Below are positions 1-8,023 of a DNA stretch of 16,426 nt, piece by piece. Below the pieces are notes generated by a model that was not told where the DNA came from, did no database searches, and worked only from the letters and a program-made list of their open reading frames with translations. Positions within the stretch are counted from its first letter, which is position 1. Every line of letters begins with the position of its first letter. This DNA is from Bacteroidia bacterium (GTDB taxonomy: Bacteria > Bacteroidota > Bacteroidia > Flavobacteriales > Flavobacteriaceae), in NCBI GenBank assembly GCA_018679315.1, contig JAHHLF010000098.1:1-16426 (forward strand), read 5' to 3'. Made by a program: the position numbers and the translations under genes.

Positions 1-83
1 AGGAAGGGATTCGAACCCTCGATACGCTTTTGGCGTATACACACTTTCCAGGCGTGCGCCTTCGACCACTCGGCCACCTCTCT
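1..83 (-). tRNA. tRNA-Ser(GGA), 3' end cut by window edge
   Basis: Read on the minus strand, this folds as a class II tRNA. The 5' acceptor strand is AGAGAGG, followed by T8 and a D arm beginning GGCCGAG. The anticodon stem CACGC/GTGTG encloses the loop CTGGAAA, giving anticodon GGA (serine, UCC/UCU codons). A long variable arm (TACGC/GCGTA core) is the serine hallmark, and the T arm contains GGTTCGAAT. The window begins inside the 3' acceptor strand: only CCT of the expected CCTCTCT is present, so the last acceptor bases, the discriminator and any CCA lie outside. Confidence 0.95.
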
Positions 84-150
84 ATTACCGAATATCGGGC
101 TGAGCAAGAAACAAAAAATATATGATACGATGAAATTTAATCTCCTAAAA

Positions 151-1176
151 TCAGGCCATTTCACCGCGTATAGGAGTTTCAAAACTTGATTTGAATTTTG
201 AATCTTCTAGACCCTGTCCCAAAAGGTACATTAGTTTCGTGATGGCGGCTTCGGTAGTGATGTCTCGGCCATTGATCAATGGCATCTTAAGCAAGGCATC
301 ACTGGTCTCATACCTTCCCATTAGTACACTGCCCCCTGAGCACTGTGTTACATTAACTATATGAATTCCCCTGTTTATTGCTTCCTGCAATGCCTCTAAT
401 AACCAGGATTCTGTTGGTGCATTCCCTGCCCCGAATGTTTCCAATACGATTCCTTTAAGATCAGGCAACTCCAGAATACCTTTAACAACCGAAGGGTGCA
501 TACCCGGAAAGATCTTGAGGATCACTACTCGCCTATCGAGCGCAGTATGCACTGAAAAAGCATCTTTAGAAAAAGGCAATAAATACTCTTCATACACCTT
601 TAGATGCACTCCGGATTCTGCAAGTGCCGGGTAATTCATTGAAGTAAATGCTTCAAAATGCTCAGCATTGATCTTAGTTGTCCGATTTGCCCTGTATAAT
701 TTGTACTCAAAGTATAAGCCCACTTCGCTGATAACAGGAATTCCTTTATGATGCATGGCAGCAAGCTGTACTGAGGTGATCAGATTTTCCTTGGCATCCG
801 TTCGCAAATCGCCAATGGGTAGTTGCGATCCGGTAAAGATGACCGGCTTTCCCAGGTTCTCAAGCATGAAACTAAGGGCCGAAGCCGTATAGCTCATGGT
901 ATCACTGCCATGAAGTATTACAAAGCCATCATACGCTTCGTAGTGTGTCTCAATACTCAAAGCAATGCTCTTCCAATGCTCTGTATTCATATTGGAGGAG
1001 TCTATAGGTTTCTTAAACGATATACTATCAATACTGCAACCCAGGTGGTGCAATTCAGGAATATGTTCAACTAACTTTTCAAAATCGAACGTCTTAAGGG
1101 TTCCGGTGCTGAAGTCCTTCACCATGCCAATGGTTCCCCCGGTATAGATCATCATGATCTTTCGCTGACTCTTCAT
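151..1176 (-). CDS. ansA: Type I (cytoplasmic) L-asparaginase
   Basis: The enzyme hydrolyses L-asparagine to aspartate and ammonia. The 341-residue length fits the type I family (E. coli AnsA is about 338). The first signature, YTGGTIGM, is at residues 11-18 with the nucleophile-region threonine at T15. The second, HGSDTM, is at 89-94 with the T-D pair at D92/T93. There is no signal peptide, so the protein should be cytoplasmic, unlike the periplasmic type II enzyme. The start codon overlaps the tatD stop as ATGA (1173-1176), so ansA is probably translated by coupling from a tatD-ansA transcript and has no promoter of its own in view. About 70 bp separate its end from the downstream tRNA. A glutaminase role is less likely given the type I signatures. 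Confidence 0.95.
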   Translation of the reverse strand: MKSQRKIMMIYTGGTIGMVKDFSTGTLKTFDFEKLVEHIPELHHLGCSIDSISFKKPIDSSNMNTEHWKSIALSIETHYEAYDGFVILHGSDTMSYTASALSFMLENLGKPVIFTGSQLPIGDLRTDAKENLITSVQLAAMHHKGIPVISEVGLYFEYKLYRANRTTKINAEHFEAFTSMNYPALAESGVHLKVYEEYLLPFSKDAFSVHTALDRRVVILKIFPGMHPSVVKGILELPDLKGIVLETFGAGNAPTESWLLEALQEAINRGIHIVNVTQCSGGSVLMGRYETSDALLKMPLINGRDITTEAAITKLMYLLGQGLEDSKFKSSFETPIRGEMA

Positions 1177-1940
1177 ATTCCAAATATACGTTTAGAATTC
1201 TCGGTGGTTCGTGCCGCGATCTCTTCTTCCGGAATGTCGTAGATCTCACTCATTTTCTGCAAAATATTAGATAAATAAGCGGGTTCGTTTCGCTTACCTC
1301 TATAGGGTGCAGGAGCCAAATAGGGGGCATCTGTTTCGAGTACGATATGTTCAAGATCTATCTGCCCAAGAAATTTGTCTAATCCCCCATTTTTGAATGT
1401 GACTACACCTCCGATGCCTAGTTTCATTTTCAGCCCGATTGCTGTTTGGGCCTGTTCATAGGTGCCAGTAAAACAATGGAAAATACCTCGCAATTTTTCA
1501 TCTTCTTCCTCGCGCAATATGGGAATGATCTCATCAAAAGAATCCCTGGAATGGATGACGATTGGCAGCTCGTATTCTTTTGCCATTTGGATCTGTCTTT
1601 TAAGGGCCGACCGCTGTTCTTCAATAAAGGTATCGTCCCAATACAAATCGATCCCTATTTCACCGATCGCATAATATGTATGCTGTTTCAGATTTTGGGC
1701 GACATGAGCTAATTCCTCCTCCATGTTTTCTTTAACATGGGTAGGATGCAGTCCGGCCATGAGGTATACCTGATTGGGGTATTCTTTTTGAAGCATCAAC
1801 ATTGAACTCGTGTAAGAGGAATCGATCGCAGGAAGAAAAAACCGGTCGATCCCTTTGTCTATTGCCCTTTTTATTACTTCGGATCGATCCTCATCAAAGG
1901 CCTCAACATATAAGTGATTGTGCGTATCCGTGATCTGCAT
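1173..1940 (-). CDS. tatD: TatD family metal-dependent hydrolase/DNase
   Basis: The gene encodes a 255-residue TIM-barrel hydrolase of the TatD family, whose studied members are metal-dependent 3'-5' exonucleases or DNases. The metal ligands are in family order: H7xH9 (DTHNH), E94 in GEIGID, H130 in VIHSRD, H155 in FHCFTGT and D204 in ETDAPYLAP. The length is typical (about 255-265). No signal peptide is visible, so it should be cytoplasmic. It is the first gene of a two-gene unit and overlaps ansA by four bases. It diverges from the retropepsin-like gene across only 39 bp. The physiological substrate cannot be told from the sequence. Confidence 0.93.
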   Translation of the reverse strand: MQITDTHNHLYVEAFDEDRSEVIKRAIDKGIDRFFLPAIDSSYTSSMLMLQKEYPNQVYLMAGLHPTHVKENMEEELAHVAQNLKQHTYYAIGEIGIDLYWDDTFIEEQRSALKRQIQMAKEYELPIVIHSRDSFDEIIPILREEEDEKLRGIFHCFTGTYEQAQTAIGLKMKLGIGGVVTFKNGGLDKFLGQIDLEHIVLETDAPYLAPAPYRGKRNEPAYLSNILQKMSEIYDIPEEEIAARTTENSKRIFGI

Positions 1941-1944
1941 GCAG

Positions 1945-1952
1945 CAAAAATA
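1945..1952 (-). promoter_or_regulatory. Candidate -7 box for tatD-ansA
   Basis: TATTTTTG on the minus strand matches the Bacteroidota -7 consensus TAnnTTTG exactly. It lies only four bases before the tatD ATG, so a transcript from it would be leaderless or nearly so. No good TTG appears 17-23 bases upstream, which weakens the call. Confidence 0.3.
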
Positions 1953-1956
1953 GGGC

Positions 1957-1964
1957 TATCTTCG
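1957..1964 (+). promoter_or_regulatory. Candidate -7 box for the retropepsin-like gene
   Basis: TATCTTCG fits TAnnTTTG with one mismatch and lies 15 bases before the ATG at 1980. The same octamer occurs upstream of the gene at 8024. A CTG, rather than TTG, sits 19 bases upstream. The box is four bases from the opposing tatD box. Confidence 0.3.
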
Positions 1965-1979
1965 TCAAAATCATTAGGA

Positions 1980-2426
1980 ATGGTCAAGCTAAAAAAACTA
2001 TTAAAGAAAAAGTCATATTCCGCTAACAAGCTAACACTGACCAAAACCAATCACCTTGAGATCGAGGTCGAACTCAATGGAGTAAAAGGAATATTTATAC
2101 TAGACACCGGAGCTTCGAATACCTGTGTCGGGCTTGACAAAGGAGAAAAGTTTCATCTTGATTTTACTGAATCTGATGTTAAAGCAGCTGGTGCGGGCGC
2201 CACTGAAATGGACACATTCGTATCTACAAAAAATACATTGGCCATAGGCGGCTGGCGTACCAAAAAACAGAAGATCGTACTCTTTGACCTATCACATGTA
2301 AACACAGCCCTGGAAATACATAGTGCCAGCCCTGTTGATGGTATTATTGGAGCAGATGTCCTACAAAAAGCAAAAGGAGTTATTGACTACAATTCTCACA
2401 AACTGTATGTGCGCAAAAAAAAGTAG
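1980..2426 (+). CDS. Retropepsin-like aspartic protease (clan AA)
   Basis: The gene encodes a 148-residue protein with the clan AA active-site motif LDTGAS (catalytic D42) preceded by the usual hydrophobic strand. A later DGIIGADVL motif supplies the second conserved structural element of single-domain retropepsin-like proteases. Such proteins dimerise so that each copy provides one aspartate. ATG 1980 was chosen because the longer frame from 1914 would run through the tatD start and adds residues unlike a family N-terminus. The N-terminus is strongly basic (KLKKLLKKK) with no signal peptide, suggesting a cytosolic or membrane-peripheral protein. It stands alone between divergent tatD and the downstream peroxidase, and its substrate is unknown. 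Confidence 0.8.
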   Translation: MVKLKKLLKKKSYSANKLTLTKTNHLEIEVELNGVKGIFILDTGASNTCVGLDKGEKFHLDFTESDVKAAGAGATEMDTFVSTKNTLAIGGWRTKKQKIVLFDLSHVNTALEIHSASPVDGIIGADVLQKAKGVIDYNSHKLYVRKKK

Positions 2427-2513
2427 TTCAACGTTAATTTCTGCCAGATATATACTTTTTTTAGAATTAACTTCATTGTGGTATAAATTGAGTGTTCCTT
2501 AAATGACCAATCG

Positions 2514-3857
2514 ATGAGATCACTACTTACCAGGGGAGTTATTATCCTGTCCTGTCTGATTTTGATAAGCTGTGTTGACGACGAACTGATAACCCAACCT
2601 ATAGCGGATCAGGAACAATTATTTAAAGAGCGGATTACCGATCTTTTTGGAAATACCCAGACCCTGGTTTTACCCGGGGCGCAAGAACTATCGGAGATAC
2701 CAGCGGATTTCAGGAACGATCTATCTTCTGATAAAATTCTCCTTGGCAAGTTTCTATTTCACGAGACGGGTCTGGCCTTAAATCCAAAAAGTGAGCTTGG
2801 CCGTGGAACCTATTCCTGCTCAAGCTGTCATGTTGCGGCATCTGGTTTTCAAAGCGGAATGCAACAAGGCATGGCTGAAGGGGGCCTGGGCTTTGGATTC
2901 CGAGGAGAAAATCGGATCATGAATCCGGAATATCATCCTGATTCTGTTGATGTTCAGCCTATAAGAGTTCCCACGATCCTAAATGCAGCCTTCCAGCAAG
3001 TTGTACTTTGGAATGGCCAGTTTGGGGCAAATGGTTTAAATAAGGGAACAGAGTCTCAATGGACAGAAGGCACTCCAAAAGCCACCAACCACCTCGGATT
3101 TGATGGATTGGAAACCCAGGCGATGGCCGGGCTTGGCGTTCACAGGATGGTTATTGATACCTCGATGATCAAGAATGGTCCTTATAAGCAACTATTCGAT
3201 AGTGCTTTTCCTGAATCACCGGAAAGTGATCGGTATACACGATTGAATGCAGGGCTTAGTATTGCTGCCTTTGTGCGAACCGTATTGCCCACAGAAGCAC
3301 CGTTCCAGAAAATGCTCCGGGGAGAAGCACACACTATGGAGGAAGAAGAATTTAAGGGAGCGTTTCTTTTTTATGGCAAGGCGCAGTGTTACCAATGCCA
3401 TTCAGGTCCTGGAATGAATGGCATGGATTTCCATGCCCTTGGAATGAATGACTTGAGCGGTAACCGGGTTATAGGCCAGGTAGACGAGGCTACTAAAAAA
3501 GGACGAGGTGGTTTTACCAAGAATGCAAATGATGATTATAAGTTTAAAACCCCACCCTTATATAATTTAAGAGATGTATCATTTTTAGGTCATGGTGGGA
3601 GCTTTAATTCTGTAAGGGAAGTGATCGAATATAAAAATGGGGGGCTAGCACAAAACACAGAAGTACCTTCGAATAAATTATCACCTTTATTTACCCCCTT
3701 AAATTTAACCGAAGAAGAAATTGATCAGTTGACATTATTCGTGGAAAATGCCCTTCATGACCCGAATTTAAATCGGTATGTGCCCGAATCAACGCCTTTA
3801 GGTAATTGTTTTCCAAATGCAGATGTGCAATCTAAAATTGACCTGGGATGTGATTAG
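2514..3857 (+). CDS. Di-heme cytochrome c peroxidase (MauG/CcpA family) lipoprotein
   Basis: The family reduces hydrogen peroxide with electrons from small cytochromes, or carries out related oxidations as in MauG. Two c-type heme sites are visible: C102-S-S-C105-H106 and C292-Y-Q-C295-H296. The later segment KTPPLYNLRDV...GHGGSF (about 346-364) is the conserved heme-pocket region of the family. The N-terminus is a lipoprotein signal with lipobox LISC, putting the lipid on C20, so the enzyme is probably membrane-anchored and faces the periplasm. At 447 residues it is longer than classical CcpA (about 320-350), mostly through insertions between the two hemes. A C-terminal cysteine pair (C432, C446) could form a disulfide. 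It ends 17 bp from convergent sucB with no clear terminator between. Peroxidase versus MauG-like activity cannot be decided here. Confidence 0.9.
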   Translation: MRSLLTRGVIILSCLILISCVDDELITQPIADQEQLFKERITDLFGNTQTLVLPGAQELSEIPADFRNDLSSDKILLGKFLFHETGLALNPKSELGRGTYSCSSCHVAASGFQSGMQQGMAEGGLGFGFRGENRIMNPEYHPDSVDVQPIRVPTILNAAFQQVVLWNGQFGANGLNKGTESQWTEGTPKATNHLGFDGLETQAMAGLGVHRMVIDTSMIKNGPYKQLFDSAFPESPESDRYTRLNAGLSIAAFVRTVLPTEAPFQKMLRGEAHTMEEEEFKGAFLFYGKAQCYQCHSGPGMNGMDFHALGMNDLSGNRVIGQVDEATKKGRGGFTKNANDDYKFKTPPLYNLRDVSFLGHGGSFNSVREVIEYKNGGLAQNTEVPSNKLSPLFTPLNLTEEEIDQLTLFVENALHDPNLNRYVPESTPLGNCFPNADVQSKIDLGCD

Positions 3858-3874
3858 TTGTAAGCAATGACGCG

Positions 3875-5098
3875 TTACATTTCCAGAGCAGACTTAGTAT
3901 CTCCTTCCATTAATATCGCAATGGGATCTTCCAACGCTTCTTTTATCGCCACAAGGAACCCAACAGATTCTTTTCCATCAATGATCCTGTGATCGTAAGA
4001 TAAAGCCAAGTACATAACAGGGGCAATAGCCACTTTTCCGTCTTTTACGACAGGCCGTTCCACTATATTGTGCATACCTAAAATGGCGCTCTGTGGTGGA
4101 TTGATTATGGGCGTCGACAACATGGATCCAAATACTCCACCATTGGAAATTGTAAACGTACCCCCAGTCATTTCATCTACAGTGATCAGCCCATCGCGTG
4201 CGCGAATTGCCAAACGCTTTACTTCTTCTTCGATCCCTTTGAAAGTAAGTTCTTCTGCATTGCGTATTACGGGAACCATCAATCCTTTTGGTCCGGATAC
4301 GGCAATACTAATATCACAGAAGTCGAAGCTGATCATTTCTTTTCCATCGATCATAGAATTCACAGAAGGGTACATTTGCAATGCGCGAATAACCGCTTTT
4401 GTAAAAAATGACATAAATCCAAGACTCACGCCATGCTTCTCCTTGAACTTTTCCTTGTATTGCTTACGGATCTCAAATATGGGCGACATATCCACTTCGT
4501 TAAAAGTGGTTAGCATGGCCGTTTCATTTTTAACGGAAACCAGACGCTCTGCGACCTTTCTTCTCAACATAGAAAGTTTCGTCCGGGTTTCCCCTCGTTT
4601 ACCACTCGGGGCAGTTCCCATGGCAGGAACAGCTTTCACGGCATCTTCCTTGGTGATCCTGCCATCTCTTCCTGTGCCAGAGACAGTCTCCGCTTCGATC
4701 CCTTTTTCGTCCATGATCTTACGGGCAGCAGGTGATGCAGATCCTGTGGCATAGGTAGTCCCATTTGAAGAGGCGGCAGCTTTTTGCGACTCCTGAGGTG
4801 TAGCCACTGTCTCAGCTACTTTTGATTCTTCTTTTGCAGACGAGCTCCCTTCAGGTTTGGCCGCACTTGTATCTATCAGGCATACGACTTCCCCGACCCC
4901 AACTGCATCTCCTTCTTCAGCTTTTAGCGTGATCACTCCGCTTTCCTCCGCCGGTAATTCCAGTGTAGCTTTATCCGAATCCACCTCGGCGATGGCCTGG
5001 TCCTTTTCTACATAATCCCCGTCCTTTACGAGCCATTCTGCGATCTCCACTTCAGTGATCGACTCTCCGGGGGAAGGAACTTTCATTTCTAAAATCAT
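3875..5098 (-). CDS. sucB: 2-oxoglutarate dehydrogenase E2, dihydrolipoyllysine succinyltransferase
   Basis: This is the E2 core of the 2-oxoglutarate dehydrogenase complex. It transfers the succinyl group from the lipoyl arm to CoA in the TCA cycle. Residues 1-77 form a lipoyl domain with the lipoylated lysine K43 in the DSDKAT motif. A flexible Ala/Ser/Lys/Glu-rich linker (about 79-118) leads to a peripheral-subunit-binding domain (121-155, with GRDGRITKEDA). The acyltransferase domain (about 172-407) carries the catalytic YDHRIIDG motif with H370 and D374. The 407-residue length matches E. coli SucB (405). It follows sucA after three bases, so the two are cotranscribed. No E3 (lpd) gene is in view. 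Pairing with sucA argues for 2-oxoglutarate rather than pyruvate specificity. Confidence 0.97.
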   Translation of the reverse strand: MILEMKVPSPGESITEVEIAEWLVKDGDYVEKDQAIAEVDSDKATLELPAEESGVITLKAEEGDAVGVGEVVCLIDTSAAKPEGSSSAKEESKVAETVATPQESQKAAASSNGTTYATGSASPAARKIMDEKGIEAETVSGTGRDGRITKEDAVKAVPAMGTAPSGKRGETRTKLSMLRRKVAERLVSVKNETAMLTTFNEVDMSPIFEIRKQYKEKFKEKHGVSLGFMSFFTKAVIRALQMYPSVNSMIDGKEMISFDFCDISIAVSGPKGLMVPVIRNAEELTFKGIEEEVKRLAIRARDGLITVDEMTGGTFTISNGGVFGSMLSTPIINPPQSAILGMHNIVERPVVKDGKVAIAPVMYLALSYDHRIIDGKESVGFLVAIKEALEDPIAILMEGDTKSALEM

Positions 5099-5101
5099 GT
5101 T

Positions 5102-7921
5102 TTAGCGTTTAGGTTTTGATAGCTCTTTTGCGAGCTTTCGTGTCATGTTATCCTTTGTTTTGTCAAACACGTAATCTATGATCTGTTCATGTCTGATCTT
5201 GGAACGTACCCCGCTGCCTGCTGATGGGGAGGCGTAAATCCTTCTGGAAGCGACACGGAATTTGCGAGCCCGCTCAAAGTGCATTAATATATGACTCCAT
5301 GCGCCCATATTCCTTGGTTCTTCCTGGGCCCAAACAATGTCCTCTGCCGAGCCATATTTCTCCAGTATGGCCTTCAGTTGTTCAGTAGGAAGTGGAAATA
5401 ACTGTTCTACCCGCACCAAAGCAACATCATCTCGACCCTGTTCTTCCCGACGTGCCAGCAGGTCGTAGTAGAATTTCCCTGTACAGAATACTAGTGTCTT
5501 TACCTTTTTGACCTCCGCAGTATTGTCATCGATCACTTCCTGGAAATGTCCTGAAATCAATTCATCGACGGCAGAGATCGCCCTGGGATGCCGCAGCAAG
5601 CTCTTAGGCGTGAAGACGATCAATGGTTTGCGAAAATTCACTTTCATCTGTCTGCGCAGGGCATGGAAGAAATTTGCCGGAGTCGTACAATCCACTACGT
5701 ACATATTATCTCTTGCACATAATTGCAGATAACGTTCCATTCGCGCTGAGGAATGTTCGGCCCCCTGCCCTTCATACCCATGGGGTAAGAGCATAACGAG
5801 ACCGTTCTGGGTTTTCCATTTGTCTTCAGCGGCGGAGATGTATTGGTCGATCATGATTTGTGCTCCGTTACTAAAATCCCCGAATTGAGCCTCCCAAATC
5901 GTGAGGGTGTTAGGGCTGGCCATGGCATAACCATAATCGAATCCCACGACACCATATTCCGATAATAGCGAGTTGTAGATCTGAAATGATCCTTGTTTAT
6001 CCGAAACGTTCTGTAATAAAATGACCTCCTCTTCGCTATCTTCAACTTTGATCACTGCATGCCGGTGAGAAAAGGTGCCACGCTCGACATCCTGACCCGA
6101 TATCCGGACATCGAATCCTTCGTCCAGCAAAGTACCATATGCAAGTAGCTCACCCATGGCCCAATCCAGTTCCTGAGTTTCAAAGAACATCTTATTACGA
6201 TCGCCGATCAACCGCTCGGTCTTCCGTATGAATTTCTTGTCTGAGGGAAGTTCGGTAATGGTTTTTGCAATTCGATTAAGGTCTTTTTCAGCATAGCCGG
6301 TCTTCACCGGATCCAGCATCTCCCATTCCCGAACGCGTTTAAAACCACTCCATTCATCTGCCATAAATGGCGTGATGATCGTTTTCTCTTCCTTGCGGGA
6401 ATCCAAAAGCTCTTCTTCCAGGCTCGCCTTGTATTCAGTCTCTAATGTCTTGACATAATCCGCATTGATGACACCTTCCCTGATCAGTCGTTCTGCATAG
6501 ATATCCCGTGGGTTTTTATGCTTTGCGATGGCTTTATAGAGAATCGGCTGGGTAAACCGGGGCTCGTCTCCTTCATTATGTCCATATTTTCGATAACCTA
6601 ACAGATCCAGAAACACGTCCGTCTTAAAACGCATCCTGTATTCCAGGGCAAATAATGCGGCATGTATAACAGCTTCCACATCATCTGCATTGATATGCAA
6701 CACCGGACACAAGGTAACCTTGCCTACATCCGTGCAATAGGTAGACGTCCTGCCATCGAGGTAGTTGGTGGTAAAACCGATCTGGTTGTTGACCACTATA
6801 TGCACCGTACCATTGGTACGATAGCCATCAAGACCCGCCATCTGTACAACTTCGTACGCTATGCCCTGACCGGCAATGGCTGCATCACCATGCACGATTA
6901 TGGGTAGCACCTTTGAATAATCGTCAGCGTAATGGGTATCTTGTTTTGCCCTACTGATCCCGGCCACAACTGAACCTACGGCCTCAAGGTGTGAAGGGTT
7001 AGGCGCGATGTTCATATTGATCTTATTCCCGTTATCCGTAACACGGGTAGAAGTCCACCCTAAATGGTACTTCACATCGCCGTCGAAGATCTCCTGCTCG
7101 TAGTCCTTGCCATCAAATTCACTGAAAATATCCTTGGCCGATTTTCCGAAGATATTGGTCAGTACATTCAGTCGGCCCCTGTGTGCCATTCCCATAACAA
7201 ATTGCTCAACACCCAGGGCTGAAGCGCGTTCCACCACAGCATCAATTGCAGGGATAAGGGATTCGTTCCCTTCCAAAGAGAATCGCTTCTGTCCCACATA
7301 CTTTTTGTGTAGGAAGGCCTCGAAGGTCACCGCCTCGTTTAATTTCTGAAGGATATGCTTTTTCTCATCAAGGCTGAACTGTGGGTGATTGTCATTTACA
7401 TTGAGCCAGTCCTGAATATACTGGACCCGTTCCGGGTTGCGAATGTACATGTATTCGACCCCTATGGCATCACAATAAATATTTTGTAAGTGCACCAAGA
7501 TCTGTCGTAGTGTTTTTGGGCCAATACCGATGATCTCACCAGCGCTAAACGTGGTGTCAAGATCGGCATCCGTTAAGCCGAAATTCTCAATGTCCAGCGT
7601 AGGAGTGTATTTACGTCGTTCGCGAACCGGATTTGTCTTGGTGAACAAATGACCCCTGCTGCGGTATCCATTGATTAGACGAACTACCTGAAATTCCTTG
7701 TGTACGGCTTCCGGAACTCCGAGTTGGGCAATGGCCGAATCTGAGGACCCGGCAACCATTTGTTCGGCCACCTCTTCTATTGCGCTTTCCATTCCAAAAT
7801 CGAAACCTTGAAAAAATGCACGCCAGCTGGGTTCCACGCTGTCAGGATCTTTAAGGTATTGTTCGTAAAGGACGGCGAAATAGGAAGTGTGGGCCGTATT
7901 AAGAAATGAATATTTATCCAT
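5102..7921 (-). CDS. sucA: 2-oxoglutarate dehydrogenase E1 (ThDP-dependent)
   Basis: E1 decarboxylates 2-oxoglutarate using thiamine diphosphate and passes the succinyl group to the lipoyl arm of SucB. The 939-residue protein starts with the family's N-terminal E2-binding segment (SFLNTAHTSYFAVLYEQYL). It has MAHRGRLNVL (H247), the PNPSHLE motif (308-313), and the ThDP/Mg site GDAAIAGQG (345-353) followed by NNQIGFTT (378-385). The C-terminal half contains the transketolase-like pyrimidine-binding and C-terminal domains. Length and motif order agree with E. coli SucA (933). It is the first gene of the sucAB operon and diverges from a barrel-protein gene. A perfect TATTTTTG box and an overlapping palindrome upstream suggest where it is controlled. 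Confidence 0.97.
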   Translation of the reverse strand: MDKYSFLNTAHTSYFAVLYEQYLKDPDSVEPSWRAFFQGFDFGMESAIEEVAEQMVAGSSDSAIAQLGVPEAVHKEFQVVRLINGYRSRGHLFTKTNPVRERRKYTPTLDIENFGLTDADLDTTFSAGEIIGIGPKTLRQILVHLQNIYCDAIGVEYMYIRNPERVQYIQDWLNVNDNHPQFSLDEKKHILQKLNEAVTFEAFLHKKYVGQKRFSLEGNESLIPAIDAVVERASALGVEQFVMGMAHRGRLNVLTNIFGKSAKDIFSEFDGKDYEQEIFDGDVKYHLGWTSTRVTDNGNKINMNIAPNPSHLEAVGSVVAGISRAKQDTHYADDYSKVLPIIVHGDAAIAGQGIAYEVVQMAGLDGYRTNGTVHIVVNNQIGFTTNYLDGRTSTYCTDVGKVTLCPVLHINADDVEAVIHAALFALEYRMRFKTDVFLDLLGYRKYGHNEGDEPRFTQPILYKAIAKHKNPRDIYAERLIREGVINADYVKTLETEYKASLEEELLDSRKEEKTIITPFMADEWSGFKRVREWEMLDPVKTGYAEKDLNRIAKTITELPSDKKFIRKTERLIGDRNKMFFETQELDWAMGELLAYGTLLDEGFDVRISGQDVERGTFSHRHAVIKVEDSEEEVILLQNVSDKQGSFQIYNSLLSEYGVVGFDYGYAMASPNTLTIWEAQFGDFSNGAQIMIDQYISAAEDKWKTQNGLVMLLPHGYEGQGAEHSSARMERYLQLCARDNMYVVDCTTPANFFHALRRQMKVNFRKPLIVFTPKSLLRHPRAISAVDELISGHFQEVIDDNTAEVKKVKTLVFCTGKFYYDLLARREEQGRDDVALVRVEQLFPLPTEQLKAILEKYGSAEDIVWAQEEPRNMGAWSHILMHFERARKFRVASRRIYASPSAGSGVRSKIRHEQIIDYVFDKTKDNMTRKLAKELSKPKR

Positions 7922-7953
7922 TTAATCCATTTAATTTCACTCGGAATATTCGT

Positions 7954-7983
7954 CAAAAATACAATAATAAATGCTTATTCGAA
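7954..7983 (-). promoter_or_regulatory. Candidate sucA promoter
   Basis: On the minus strand, TATTTTTG (7954-7961) matches the -7 consensus TAnnTTTG exactly. A TTC (7981-7983), one base off TTG, lies 19 bases upstream, within the 17-23 spacing known for Flavobacterium promoters. The implied 5' leader is about 25 bases. The upstream element lies inside the palindrome at 7978-7994. Confidence 0.45.
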
Positions 7984-7994
7984 GTATCTTCGAA
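7978..7994. promoter_or_regulatory. Palindrome TTCGAAG-TAT-CTTCGAA, candidate operator
   Basis: This is a perfect inverted repeat with 7-bp arms and a 3-bp centre in the 102-bp gap between divergent sucA and the gene at 8024. It overlaps the likely upstream box of the sucA promoter and the likely -7 box of the opposite gene. One protein bound here could therefore affect both. Arms this long with one fixed spacing are expected about once per 16 kb by chance, so position is the main support. A near copy lies at 15685-15701. Confidence 0.35.
7985..7992 (+). promoter_or_regulatory. Candidate -7 box for the barrel-protein gene
   Basis: TATCTTCG is one mismatch from TAnnTTTG and identical to the octamer at 1957-1964. 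It lies about 31 bases before the ATG at 8024. No TTG is present at the proper distance upstream. Confidence 0.3.
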
Positions 7995-8023
7995 AAGAGA
8001 AAAAAACCCAATAATTTACTTAC

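Noticed and set aside
1914..1979. Longer start for the retropepsin-like gene at 1914
   Set aside because: The extra 22 codons run through the tatD start region and both candidate promoter boxes. ATG 1980 is the natural start.
2433..2471. Inverted repeat GTTAATT...AATTAAC between the protease and peroxidase genes
   Set aside because: The arms are only A/T-rich 7-mers separated by 25 bases, with no G/C stem followed by a T run. It does not make a convincing terminator or operator.
3858..3874. TGTAA...TTACA hairpin between the peroxidase gene and sucB
   Set aside because: The stem is only 5 A/T-rich base pairs with an 11-base loop and no T run. It is too weak to call a terminator.
4068..4754. 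228-codon open frame opposite sucB
   Set aside because: It lies wholly antisense to a strongly supported gene, with no domain, signal or start context. It is a shadow of sucB codon use.
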